Source: Bacillota bacterium (GTDB taxonomy: Bacteria; Bacillota; Clostridia; Christensenellales; SZUA-584). Taken from it: DNA of 6,396 nucleotides. The first letter of the stretch is position 1; each line of letters opens with the position of its first letter. The position numbers and the translations under genes were made by a program. The stretch spans positions 1 to 6,396 of the forward strand of contig JAEWWC010000156.1 of NCBI GenBank assembly GCA_023396555.1, given 5' to 3'. The notes under the pieces were generated by a model. That model ran no database searches. It saw only the letters and a program-made list of their open reading frames with translations, and was not told where the DNA came from. Below, piece after piece: positions 1-5,569 of this stretch.

Positions 1-35
1 AGCTGTTTGAAACGCCCGAAGAAGCTGCCGAATAA
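1..35 (+). CDS. possible C-terminal end of a truncated forward gene
   Basis: Reading from base 3 gives ten sense codons, LFETPEEAAE, followed by a TAA stop at 33-35. The acidic, Ala/Glu-rich tail resembles a normal bacterial C-terminus, and the stop lies 17 bp from the stop codon of the converging minus-strand gene, a common arrangement. The other two forward frames give a stop at codon 3 and a less protein-like Lys/Pro-rich stretch. Only ten codons are visible, so neither the product nor the existence of the gene is certain. Confidence 0.35.
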   Translation, partial: LFETPEEAAE

Positions 36-52
36 CAGTCAACGCCATCTTA

Positions 53-1078
53 TTACTTAATAGAATTATTGTTATCAGAATCGCCTGTGCAGATGGGCGG
101 TTTGTTTTTTGCCGACCACTCCATCAGATATTCGGAGCTGTTGTCGGACGTAGCCCTGATTTCTTCAGAGATGACAAAACCGCGGTTCAGCAGGAACTTG
201 ACGGCGGCCTCGTTGTGCTTGTAAACGCGGATGCTGAGACAGGATCGGGACTGCCGGGCATGGTCAAGCAACCGGGTTCCGATACCCTTGTTCTGTACGT
301 CAGGCGCAATGCTGAGTGCCGTAATAACGGTGTCATCTGTTACCGATATGAAGCCGCGCACCTGCCCGTCGTCGAACAACGCTGTGTCCGAAGACGGCAG
401 CGCGTTGCGAACGGACTCGTAACGCCGGTGCCAGATGTCATCGTCGATGAATCCGTGCGCGGCGATATTGGTACGCAGCCATATGTGCATCACGTCGCTG
501 GTGTCATCGGCAGTGAACGACCGTATACTGTCGGACTCGAGCGGGAGGGCGGAAGGGCGGGTTTTGCGGAACCGTGCCAGCAGTCCCGCGTCGAGGAAGC
601 GGTTGACCAGATAGGCCACGAATATGCCGAATACCGTCTCCGCCAGCCGCGTCAAGCCGTAGACGACGGGCGAAATGTCCTTGTGATCGATCAGTATGAT
701 CAGATAGACGACGATGCTGATAGGCACGCTGGCCTGCAGCTTCAGCACGTTGCAAAGATAGATGATGATGACGACGCCCGCGGTGATCAGTAGTACGAAT
801 ACCGCGGCAGGTATGAAACCGACGATCAGCAAAAACAGCACGCCCATTACGGAGCCGAACACCGTGCCGATGGTACGGTCTATGCCCGTCCGCATCGTGT
901 TCTGCAGCGAAGACTTCATGCAGATGGTGGCGGCCAGCGCAGCCTGTATACCGTTGATAGCCTTGCCGAGTCCGATATAGCCGCTGCTGAGGCCGATCAG
1001 CTGGAACGTCAGTAGGCACAGCCCCACTGCGACAGCCGTCTTAATATTCCGCATACCGATCTTGTACCGTGGCTTCAT
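53..1078 (-). CDS. ArAE/FUSC-like membrane domain fused to a GNAT N-acetyltransferase
   Basis: The 341-residue product has two parts. Residues about 1-160 match the aromatic-acid-exporter (ArAE_1/FUSC-like) membrane domain: an N-terminal IGMRNIKTAVAV helix, the ICMKSSLQNTMRTGIDRTIG segment typical of the family, then four or five hydrophobic helices to about 158. Residues about 184-322 form a GNAT domain with acetyl-CoA loop Q262-N-K-G-I-G267 and a motif-B-like VYKHNEAAVKFLLNRGF at 285-301, resembling YjaB-type acetyltransferases. In family members I know, a cytosolic helical domain follows the membrane part, so the GNAT domain seems to replace it. The start is the ATG at 1078 because GGAGG sits just upstream; an ATG eight codons earlier has no such site. 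The gene is monocistronic as seen, reading from the promoter at 1112-1139. Domain calls are firm. Substrate and any functional link between the domains are unknown. Confidence 0.88.
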   Translation of the reverse strand: MKPRYKIGMRNIKTAVAVGLCLLTFQLIGLSSGYIGLGKAINGIQAALAATICMKSSLQNTMRTGIDRTIGTVFGSVMGVLFLLIVGFIPAAVFVLLITAGVVIIIYLCNVLKLQASVPISIVVYLIILIDHKDISPVVYGLTRLAETVFGIFVAYLVNRFLDAGLLARFRKTRPSALPLESDSIRSFTADDTSDVMHIWLRTNIAAHGFIDDDIWHRRYESVRNALPSSDTALFDDGQVRGFISVTDDTVITALSIAPDVQNKGIGTRLLDHARQSRSCLSIRVYKHNEAAVKFLLNRGFVISEEIRATSDNSSEYLMEWSAKNKPPICTGDSDNNNSIK

Positions 1079-1111
1079 GTTTCCTCCGCGCTGAAGATAC
1101 ATTCTAATTTT

Positions 1112-1139
1112 ATTCTACCGGAATCAGCGTTCATGTCAA
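1112..1139 (-). promoter_or_regulatory. sigma-A promoter of the ArAE-GNAT gene
   Basis: On the minus strand, a perfect -35 box TTGACA (1139-1134) is followed by a 16-bp spacer and the -10 box TAGAAT (1117-1112). Transcription would begin near 1105, leaving a leader of under 30 nt before the ATG at 1078, with GGAGG within it. This is among the strongest vegetative promoters in the window. Confidence 0.8.
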
Positions 1140-1209
1140 TATTTTGCCGGAGGGCCCCACAAATCACACCCCGCATTATGAAAGCATAACATATAGACAT
1201 ATGGGCATA

Positions 1210-1237
1210 ATACTGCCCCATGGTTAAAGGGCGGTAT
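1210..1237 (+). promoter_or_regulatory. leader hairpin before the NlpC/P60 hydrolase gene
   Basis: ATACTGCCC (1210-1218) can pair with GGGCGGTAT (1229-1237), giving nine base pairs with one G-U wobble and a ten-base loop. The stem ends three bases before the run AAGGGGGGG (1241-1249) that serves as ribosome binding site for the ATG at 1257. A second dyad, ATGGGCA/TGCCCCAT (1201-1221), overlaps it and surrounds a -10-like CATAAT (1206-1211) that has no recognisable -35. The structure could be an operator at DNA level or a leader hairpin that tunes translation. No terminator-type T-run follows it. The function is inferred only. Confidence 0.4.
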
Positions 1238-1256
1238 CATAAGGGGGGGCGCGCAA

Positions 1257-2300
1257 ATGGCGGTCATCAAGGCGGCCGATTTAGTCAGTTTTGTGGTCAA
1301 GGCAAAAAACGACGGTTGGGGATACGTATTCGGTGGACAGGGACAGCTCTACACACGGGCGCTTGCGGAGAAATGGGGCAGGGAGCGACGGTCGGGGCGC
1401 AGCTACAGCTATTTCACCGTACAGTGTGCGAAGTGGTTCGGCCATTACATCGCGGACTGCTCCGGACTGATCATAGAAGCTTTTCGCAGCAAAATACCTG
1501 GATACGGCGATAAGACGGCAAATACGTTGTATAGCCGGTCTGTGCAGAAGGGCAAGCTGAGTTCCATACCCGAGATACCCGGCCTTTGTGTATGGCGAAA
1601 CGGACATATCGGCGTCTATATGGGCAACGGTAAGGTGATAGAATCAGGCGGCACCAACAACGGCGTCGTGTTGTCCCGGCTCAGCGCGCCGGCGACAAAC
1701 AAGAACTGGACCAACTGGGGCAAGATGGCGGACGTGGATTACTCGTCAACAGTTACACAGCCGGAACCGGAGCCGCCGACTCTGTGGCTGGGCCGGATAC
1801 TCAAATTGACAGGTCCCTATTTGAATGGCGACGATGTGGCGCAGGTGCAGATCGCGCTGAAGCTGAAGGGTTACGATCCGGGAACGATTGATGGCGTGTA
1901 CGGCCCATATACGCAGCGGGCGGTTAAGGAGTTTCAGAAGGCCGTTGGGTTGCTGGCGGATGGCATCGTGGGGGAGAAGACGGCGGCTGCGCTGTTCGGA
2001 GACTGGGTGACGGACAGCAGCGGGTTTCCGGTGTACCCGGTGGCGGACAATCAGCTCAGCTCATTTGAGCTGGGGCGGGATCTCAGGCTGACCACGCCGT
2101 ATATGGCGGGTGAGGACGTGCGGGACGTGCAGGACGCGCTCGCGCTCAATAACTTTTCGCCGGGAGATTCGGACGGCGTATTCGGCCCCAAGACGCAGGG
2201 CGCCGTGGTTGGCTTCCAGAAGAAAAATGACTTAGTGCCGGACGGCGTTGTCGGCCAGTATACCGCCACAATGCTGGGCGGTATCTGGACAGGAGACTGA
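1257..2300 (+). CDS. NlpC/P60 peptidoglycan hydrolase with two PG-binding domains (endolysin-like)
   Basis: The 347-residue protein should cleave peptide bonds in peptidoglycan stems. Residues about 5-165 form an NlpC/P60 domain: catalytic Cys68 in A-D-C-S-G-L-I, His117 in G-H-I-G-V-Y-M-G-N-G, and Glu129 as the probable third polar residue. A Pro/Glu linker (about 166-175) leads to two PG_binding_1 repeats, about 180-247 and 273-341, each with the D-G-V-[YF]-G-P-x-T-Q signature and a later D-G-[IV]-V-G turn. The start is the ATG at 1257, with a G-rich ribosome binding site at 1241-1249. The frame upstream has no other start codon before a TAG at 1194. No signal peptide or membrane anchor is visible, unlike most housekeeping cell-wall hydrolases but like phage endolysins. 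No holin or other phage gene is nearby, so it may be a domesticated phage gene or exported by another route. Confidence 0.9.
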   Translation: MAVIKAADLVSFVVKAKNDGWGYVFGGQGQLYTRALAEKWGRERRSGRSYSYFTVQCAKWFGHYIADCSGLIIEAFRSKIPGYGDKTANTLYSRSVQKGKLSSIPEIPGLCVWRNGHIGVYMGNGKVIESGGTNNGVVLSRLSAPATNKNWTNWGKMADVDYSSTVTQPEPEPPTLWLGRILKLTGPYLNGDDVAQVQIALKLKGYDPGTIDGVYGPYTQRAVKEFQKAVGLLADGIVGEKTAAALFGDWVTDSSGFPVYPVADNQLSSFELGRDLRLTTPYMAGEDVRDVQDALALNNFSPGDSDGVFGPKTQGAVVGFQKKNDLVPDGVVGQYTATMLGGIWTGD

Positions 2301-2324
2301 CAGCTGTCCGCGCGGTGAGCCGCT

Positions 2325-2822
2325 CTATATTTCCGTCGGGTCGTCGATATGCAGGTGCACCTGCCAGACGCTGGAGTCGGGATCAAATTCGTCTGAGATC
2401 TGGCTGATGGACATTTTGACATAGCGCGCTTTAGCGGTAACGGCGACATCGCCTTCCGGCGTATAGATCTCGCCCTCCGCTTCGAACAGCAGACGGGTAT
2501 CTTTCGTGATGCGCCCGAGCGCTTTAAGCTGCTGGCCGTAAGGCAGCGGCTTTTTGTATGCCAGCGACAGCTCCACCGTCACCCCCCATACGTCAGGGTT
2601 GCCGATCTGTACTGCACGCCCCATCGTTTCGTCCAGTATGCAAGCGGCGATGCCGCCGTGTACGCGGCCCGGATAACTCTGGTGAAGCGGGTGTGGTGTA
2701 AACAACGCCGCTATCTCGTTGGTATCCGTTTCAAAAAAGGCGGCTTGGAGGCCTTTGTCGTTGTCCAGCCCGCAGACAAAACATTCAGATGAGTTGGGTT
2801 GTTTCGCGGTTATATTTTTCAT
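2325..2822 (-). CDS. PaaI-like hotdog-fold thioesterase
   Basis: This 165-residue protein has the length and pattern of single-domain hotdog acyl-CoA thioesterases of the PaaI/YbgC-related group, which hydrolyse acyl- or aryl-CoA thioesters in the cytoplasm. The N-terminal C14-F-V-C17-G followed by G-L-Q resembles the CFVCG...GL opening of many such proteins. The central V-H-G-G-I-A-A-C-I-L-D-E-T segment (54-66) is the hotdog helix with the expected HGG and acidic active-site region. Strands at about 79-136 complete the fold. The ATG at 2822 is chosen because GGAGAAAG lies nine bases upstream; a TTG five codons earlier overlaps that site. It converges on the hydrolase gene with 24 bp between stops and is divergent from the EamA gene. 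The physiological substrate cannot be told from sequence. Confidence 0.87.
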   Translation of the reverse strand: MKNITAKQPNSSECFVCGLDNDKGLQAAFFETDTNEIAALFTPHPLHQSYPGRVHGGIAACILDETMGRAVQIGNPDVWGVTVELSLAYKKPLPYGQQLKALGRITKDTRLLFEAEGEIYTPEGDVAVTAKARYVKMSISQISDEFDPDSSVWQVHLHIDDPTEI

Positions 2823-2855
2823 ATGCGCTTTCTCCAAAAAAGTTCTATTGTGTGC

Positions 2856-2883
2856 ATTATACCATAAATGATCGTGTTGTGCA
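2856..2883 (-). promoter_or_regulatory. extended -10 promoter of the thioesterase gene
   Basis: The minus strand reads TGGTATAAT: a perfect -10 hexamer (2861-2856) with the extended TG element (2864-2863). A partial -35, TGCACA (2883-2878, four of six matches), lies 16 bp upstream. Transcription would start near 2849, about 27 nt before the ATG at 2822. Confidence 0.68.
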
Positions 2884-2912
2884 GAACGTTAATGGCATAT
2901 GCTGCCGGGATA

Positions 2913-2921
2913 TGATAATAT
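2913..2921 (+). promoter_or_regulatory. probable extended -10 of the EamA transporter gene
   Basis: TGATAATAT reads as an extended -10: TG at 2913-2914, then TAATAT at 2916-2921. There is no convincing -35. The box is flanked by CCGG at 2905-2908 and 2926-2929, an arrangement also seen around the -10 at 4481-4486. The perfect palindrome GCATATGC (2895-2902) lies just upstream and could be an operator. Confidence 0.42.
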
Positions 2922-2944
2922 AAGGCCGGTACGGGGGAGGACAT

Positions 2945-3874
2945 ATGGAAAAGAAAAGCCTGTTTGAGAAGAAGAGCGTGATGATACTGACAGCATTGCT
3001 GTGCTGTTTGCTGTGGGGCAGCGCGTTTCCCACCATCAAGCTGTCTTACGCGGAACTGGGTGAACTGAACGGATTTCAGATGATACTGCTGGCCGGACTG
3101 CGATTTACGCTCGCGGGGCTGTTCGTGCTGGCGTTCGCGAAGCTCCGGTTGAAGTCAAAGCTGGTTCCGCCACGCCGTGAATGGCCGCTGCTGCTGGCTG
3201 TGGCGCTGCTGCAGACGTTCGGATCATACGTGCTGTATTATATCGGTATGGCGCATACGAGTGGTGTGAAGGGCTCCATCATCGTGACGCTGAGCGTTTT
3301 CCTTGTCGCCGTATTTGCTCACTTCATGTTTCGATCCGACAGGCTGAGCTGGAAAAAAGGCATTGGGTTGTTAAGCGGTTTCGCGGGAGTGGTCGCCGTC
3401 AATATTACGCTTCTGGGCGGTGAAACATTTTCTTTTTCGATGAACGGCGAAGGCCTGATTGTGCTGCACTGCGTGCTGGGCGCGGCGGCTACGGTGATGG
3501 TTCGCAAATACGGCGGCAGCGTGGATACCGTGCGGGTATCAGGCGGGCAGCTGGTGGTGGGTGGTTCGATGCTGATTGCGGTGGGGTATGCGGGCAGCCC
3601 GCAGGGGCTGGTTTTTAACACCGAGGCAGCGCTGCTGTTGGTATATATGGCGGCGCTGTCGGCAGTGGCTTTTACGCTATGGTTTGTGATGCTCAAATAT
3701 CATAAGGCAACAATTCTGGAGCAATATAAGTTTGCGATCCCGCTATTTGGAGCGCTGCTGTCGGTATTACTCGTACCGGGTGAACATATCGGCCCCGAAA
3801 TGCTGGCGGCTGCGGTACTAGTCACAATGGGCGTATGGATCGTCAACAGGGAGGAGAAGCATATCAGCGCCTGA
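2945..3874 (+). CDS. EamA/DMT-superfamily transporter (ten membrane segments)
   Basis: The 309-residue product is a typical drug/metabolite transporter of the EamA (RhaT-like) type, located in the cytoplasmic membrane and expected to export a small metabolite or amino-acid-like compound. Two tandem EamA repeats are visible, about 14-155 and 168-302, each with five hydrophobic segments. The first opens with the family signature L-L-W-G-S-A-F-P (22-29). The second ends with an I-P-L-F-G-A-L-L-S-V segment (265-274) and a basic cytoplasmic tail. The length matches the family. The ATG at 2945 follows GGGGGAGG (2933-2940), a strong if slightly close ribosome binding site. The gene is divergent from the thioesterase, and its last 11 bases overlap the end of the converging YcxB-like gene. 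Substrate specificity cannot be read from sequence in this family. Confidence 0.92.
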   Translation: MEKKSLFEKKSVMILTALLCCLLWGSAFPTIKLSYAELGELNGFQMILLAGLRFTLAGLFVLAFAKLRLKSKLVPPRREWPLLLAVALLQTFGSYVLYYIGMAHTSGVKGSIIVTLSVFLVAVFAHFMFRSDRLSWKKGIGLLSGFAGVVAVNITLLGGETFSFSMNGEGLIVLHCVLGAAATVMVRKYGGSVDTVRVSGGQLVVGGSMLIAVGYAGSPQGLVFNTEAALLLVYMAALSAVAFTLWFVMLKYHKATILEQYKFAIPLFGALLSVLLVPGEHIGPEMLAAAVLVTMGVWIVNREEKHISA

Positions 3875-4385
3875 TGCGGTTCTTTCTGCCGCTGAGATGG
3901 GTTGTGAGCAGACGCCGTATCAGCGCATCTTCGTTCTGGTTCAGCAACGCTTTGGGAATCACAAAAGCTCGTAGCGTCGAGATGTGGATGTAGAACGCAT
4001 CCTTGGATGTAACCGCGAATTTCACCTGTTCCCACTTCGCGTTGGACGAGCCGGATGCGCCAGTTTCGCGAACACCGTTCTTGTCCATCACAAGCTCGAA
4101 TTCGGATTTCAGCGAGTGGCTGGCGTTGTACTGCCGCCTGGCCTGGTGATTGAGTGCGAGTATGTTGGACACCGCGATAAGTCCGGCAAACAGCACGATC
4201 AGTAATATGATGACAACCAGCGTTAAGATATCCGGCGTGCGGTCAGCGAATACGATGAACAAGCATACCGCCAGCATCAGCACCAGAAACAGCGCCGGCA
4301 TCATAATGATATGCTTGCGGTGCGAGTAGCGGTTGTACGACAGATAATCCTGGAGAGACAGCGCATAGCTTTTACGGAATTCCAT
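3864..4385 (-). CDS. YcxB-like small membrane protein
   Basis: The 173-residue protein has a short basic N-terminus, two strong membrane helices (about 26-47 and 52-77), then a soluble C-terminal part whose pattern fits the YcxB-like domain: S-E-F-E-L-V-M-D-K-N-G-V-R-E at 94-107, W-E-Q-V at 118-121, an F-Y-I-H-I strand at 131-135 and F-V-I-P-K-A at 141-146. Proteins of this layout are common in Bacillota and have no established function; the C-terminal domain is pleckstrin-like in appearance. I choose the ATG at 4385 because AGAGGG lies six bases upstream. An ATG five codons earlier overlaps that site. The last four codons end in I-R-R, and the stop codon lies inside the coding end of the converging EamA gene. 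Family assignment is by motif memory and is fairly, not fully, secure. Confidence 0.78.
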   Translation of the reverse strand: MEFRKSYALSLQDYLSYNRYSHRKHIIMMPALFLVLMLAVCLFIVFADRTPDILTLVVIILLIVLFAGLIAVSNILALNHQARRQYNASHSLKSEFELVMDKNGVRETGASGSSNAKWEQVKFAVTSKDAFYIHISTLRAFVIPKALLNQNEDALIRRLLTTHLSGRKNRIRR

Positions 4386-4417
4386 CAGATTCCCTCTCAT
4401 ATGAAATAAGATGCTTT

Positions 4418-4426
4418 ATACTAGCA
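4418..4426 (-). promoter_or_regulatory. possible extended -10 of the YcxB-like gene
   Basis: The minus strand reads TGCTAGTAT (4426-4418), an extended -10 with four of six matches in the hexamer, and the overlapping TATAAA (4420-4415) is an alternative. No good -35 is visible. The position would give a leader of about 25 nt before the ATG at 4385. This is a weak call. Confidence 0.35.
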
Positions 4427-4458
4427 CATGGCAGGCGCTTGCGTCCATAACAACTTCT

Positions 4459-4486
4459 TTTATAACAGCGCCGGATATGATATAAT
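4459..4486 (+). promoter_or_regulatory. extended -10 promoter of the C39-like peptidase gene
   Basis: TGATATAAT (4478-4486) is a perfect extended -10. A partial -35, TTTATA (4459-4464, four of six matches), lies 16 bp upstream. The -10 is enclosed by the inverted repeat GCCGG (4470-4474) and CCGGC (4490-4494), which could be a repressor site or a 5-bp stem at DNA level. The start point would be near 4493, with AAGGA ahead of the ATG at 4512. Confidence 0.65.
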
Positions 4487-4511
4487 ACACCGGCAGCAAA
4501 AAGGAATGGTT

Positions 4512-5126
4512 ATGATAAATACGATTGATAAAAAAGTAATATTAATTGATGATAATGGGGAAGATGTCATTGCCGGAAACCAGCAGTGGTTTAAAAAGTT
4601 CAGTCACAGCATTTCCGGCTGCGGCCCGACAACAGCCGCACTCATTCTAATGTATATGGCTTCGGTATTCCCGGATAAATGCCGCACTGTCTATCCATAC
4701 GATCTGCCGGCTATAAAAGAACAGTTTGTGGCTTTTATGGGGGAAGTGCGCGAATACGTGAAGCCCGGCCTGCAGGGGCTGACGGATGCCAAATTCTTCG
4801 GGGCCAGTACGGTGGAGTTTGCAAAAAGCAAGGGTGTCAATATAACGGCTATTTCCGTGTCCTCAGGCTACAGCGTTGGCGTGGCTTACGGATATGTCAA
4901 AAAGGCGGTGGATGAAGGCTATCTGCCGGCGCTGCTGATACTGCGTAATCCGGCCAAGGAGCTGGACGAATTTACATGGCACTGGATGGCCATCACTGGT
5001 TACGACGATGAAAAGAAAACGGTACTTATTGCGACCAACGGCACGGAGCATGAACTGCCGTTCAAAAAGGTATGGCATCAGCAGAAGCCCTATCACGCTG
5101 CGTGCGTATATTTTTACCCAAGTTGA
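4512..5126 (+). CDS. papain-like cysteine peptidase homologue (C39-type), no signal peptide
   Basis: The 204-residue protein carries the S-I-S-G-C-G-P-T-T-A-A motif (33-43) that marks the nucleophile Cys37 of C39-like papain-fold peptidases. A preceding Q-Q (24-25) could supply the oxyanion Gln. His157 lies in W-H-W-M-A-I-T-G-Y, and Asn176, in a T-N-G turn before a P-F-K-K-V-W segment, is the likely third residue. The Cys, His and Asx order and spacing fit the Peptidase_C39_2 group. Such domains cleave after Gly-Gly leaders in exporters, but stand-alone members have unknown substrates. There is no signal peptide, membrane helix or ABC domain, so it should act in the cytoplasm. The start is the ATG at 4512, six bases after AAGGA; an ATG two codons earlier would be too close to that site. 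The gene is divergent from the YcxB-like gene and upstream of the tRNA operon. Confidence 0.76.
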   Translation: MINTIDKKVILIDDNGEDVIAGNQQWFKKFSHSISGCGPTTAALILMYMASVFPDKCRTVYPYDLPAIKEQFVAFMGEVREYVKPGLQGLTDAKFFGASTVEFAKSKGVNITAISVSSGYSVGVAYGYVKKAVDEGYLPALLILRNPAKELDEFTWHWMAITGYDDEKKTVLIATNGTEHELPFKKVWHQQKPYHAACVYFYPS

Positions 5127-5161
5127 ACGCAACAAAAGTGTATATTTTTTTCATAAAACAG

Positions 5162-5190
5162 TTGACGTGCCGGGTAAATTGATATAGAAT
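5162..5190 (+). promoter_or_regulatory. strong sigma-A promoter of the tRNA-Met operon
   Basis: TTGACG (5162-5167) and TAGAAT (5185-5190) are separated by exactly 17 bp, one mismatch from consensus in each box. The start point would be near 5197, leaving about a dozen bases of 5' leader before the initiator tRNA at 5209. A run of seven T (5145-5151) just upstream makes an A/T-rich UP-like region. Confidence 0.85.
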
Positions 5191-5208
5191 ATCTCTTGCA
5201 CTCGTTGA

Positions 5209-5285
<77 letters not shown>

Positions 5286-5291
5286 ATTAGT

Positions 5292-5327
5292 CATAACCCG
5301 ATTGGATGCATTTTCAGTCGGGTTATG
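5292..5327 (+). repeat. perfect inverted repeat in the tRNA spacer
   Basis: CATAACCCGA (5292-5301) and TCGGGTTATG (5318-5327) are perfect 10-bp complements. Further pairing inward, counting G-U pairs, extends the RNA stem to about 15 bp with a TGCATT loop (5307-5312). No T-run follows, so it is not an intrinsic terminator. The left arm with its preceding T, TCATAACCCG (5291-5300), is an exact copy of the 3' half of the initiator anticodon loop and stem (5242-5251). The element may guide processing between the two tRNAs or be debris from a tRNA duplication. Confidence 0.75.
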
Positions 5328-5332
5328 CATGT

Positions 5333-5409
5333 GGCGGCGTAGCTCAGTTGGCCAGAGCACTCGGTTCATACCCGGGGTGTCACAGGTTCGAATCCCGTCG
5401 CCGCTACCA
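5333..5409 (+). tRNA. elongator tRNA-Met (anticodon CAT)
   Basis: This 77-nt gene folds with acceptor GGCGGCG/CGCCGCT (G1-U72 wobble), D stem GCTC/GAGC, anticodon stem CTCGG/CCGGG around TTCATAC, T arm ACAGG-TTCGAAT-CCCGT, A73 and an encoded CCA. The anticodon is CAT. The acceptor and the TTCATAC loop match Gram-positive elongator tRNA-Met as I remember it. It lacks the C1-A72 mismatch of an initiator. A CAT tRNA can also be tRNA-Ile2 read after lysidine modification, but that species has a different acceptor stem and loop. The T stem has an A51-C63 mismatch also found in E. coli tRNA-Met. It inserts internal methionine and is co-transcribed with the initiator. Confidence 0.92.
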
Positions 5410-5415
5410 CTTAAG

Positions 5416-5439
5416 AAGCCCTTGAGAGAGGGCTTTTTT
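5416..5439 (+). terminator. intrinsic terminator of the tRNA-Met operon
   Basis: AAGCCCT (5416-5422) pairs with AGGGCTT (5429-5435), with one further U-G pair closing a GAGA tetraloop (5424-5427). It is followed by a run of six T (5434-5439). It begins six bases after the CCA of the second tRNA and clearly ends the operon. Confidence 0.92.
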
Positions 5440-5442
5440 CGT

Positions 5443-5470
5443 TGCCTGCGAAACGTTGTTGTTTCAGGCA
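5443..5470 (+). repeat. bulged inverted repeat downstream of the tRNA terminator
   Basis: TGCCTG (5443-5448) pairs with CAGGCA (5465-5470), and AAAC (5451-5454) with GTTT (5461-5464), leaving a two-base bulge and a GTTGTT loop. The total is ten base pairs. It stands between the tRNA terminator and the next gene and has no T-run. It could be an operator or a boundary element, or chance. Confidence 0.4.
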
Positions 5471-5569
5471 CAGATATTTAAGCAGCAAGTGATGTGGGGA
5501 AGGATAATGCCGCTGAATGGGGAATCTCTATTTGTGCCCATTCAGACTTTACGGTTAAGGAGGACTAAT

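Noticed and set aside
215..793. Long forward frame of 192 codons opposite the ArAE-GNAT gene
   Set aside because: It is a shadow frame: low-complexity, Arg/Val/Asp-rich, with no ribosome binding site or domain. The minus-strand gene has clear domains, start and promoter.
2312..2323. Small GCGG/CCGC hairpin between the convergent hydrolase and thioesterase genes
   Set aside because: Only four base pairs and no T-run on either strand. It is too weak to call a terminator.
5122..5151. GTTG/CAAC stem and a seven-T run after the peptidase gene
   Set aside because: The stem has four pairs and the T-run begins 12 bases later, so it does not fit an intrinsic terminator. The T-run more likely contributes to the A/T-rich region upstream of the tRNA promoter.
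5333..5409. Second CAT tRNA as tRNA-Ile2 (lysidine type)
   Set aside because: The GGCGGCG acceptor and TTCATAC loop match Gram-positive elongator tRNA-Met better. The Ile2 species I know has a different acceptor stem and a CTCATAA loop.
5456..5569. Upstream extension of the hypothetical gene to ATGs at 5456 or 5507
   Set aside because: The TAAGGAGG site at 5556-5563 fits the ATG at 5570 much better, and the extension overlaps the inverted repeat at 5443-5470. The ATG at 5507 has a purine run that is too close.
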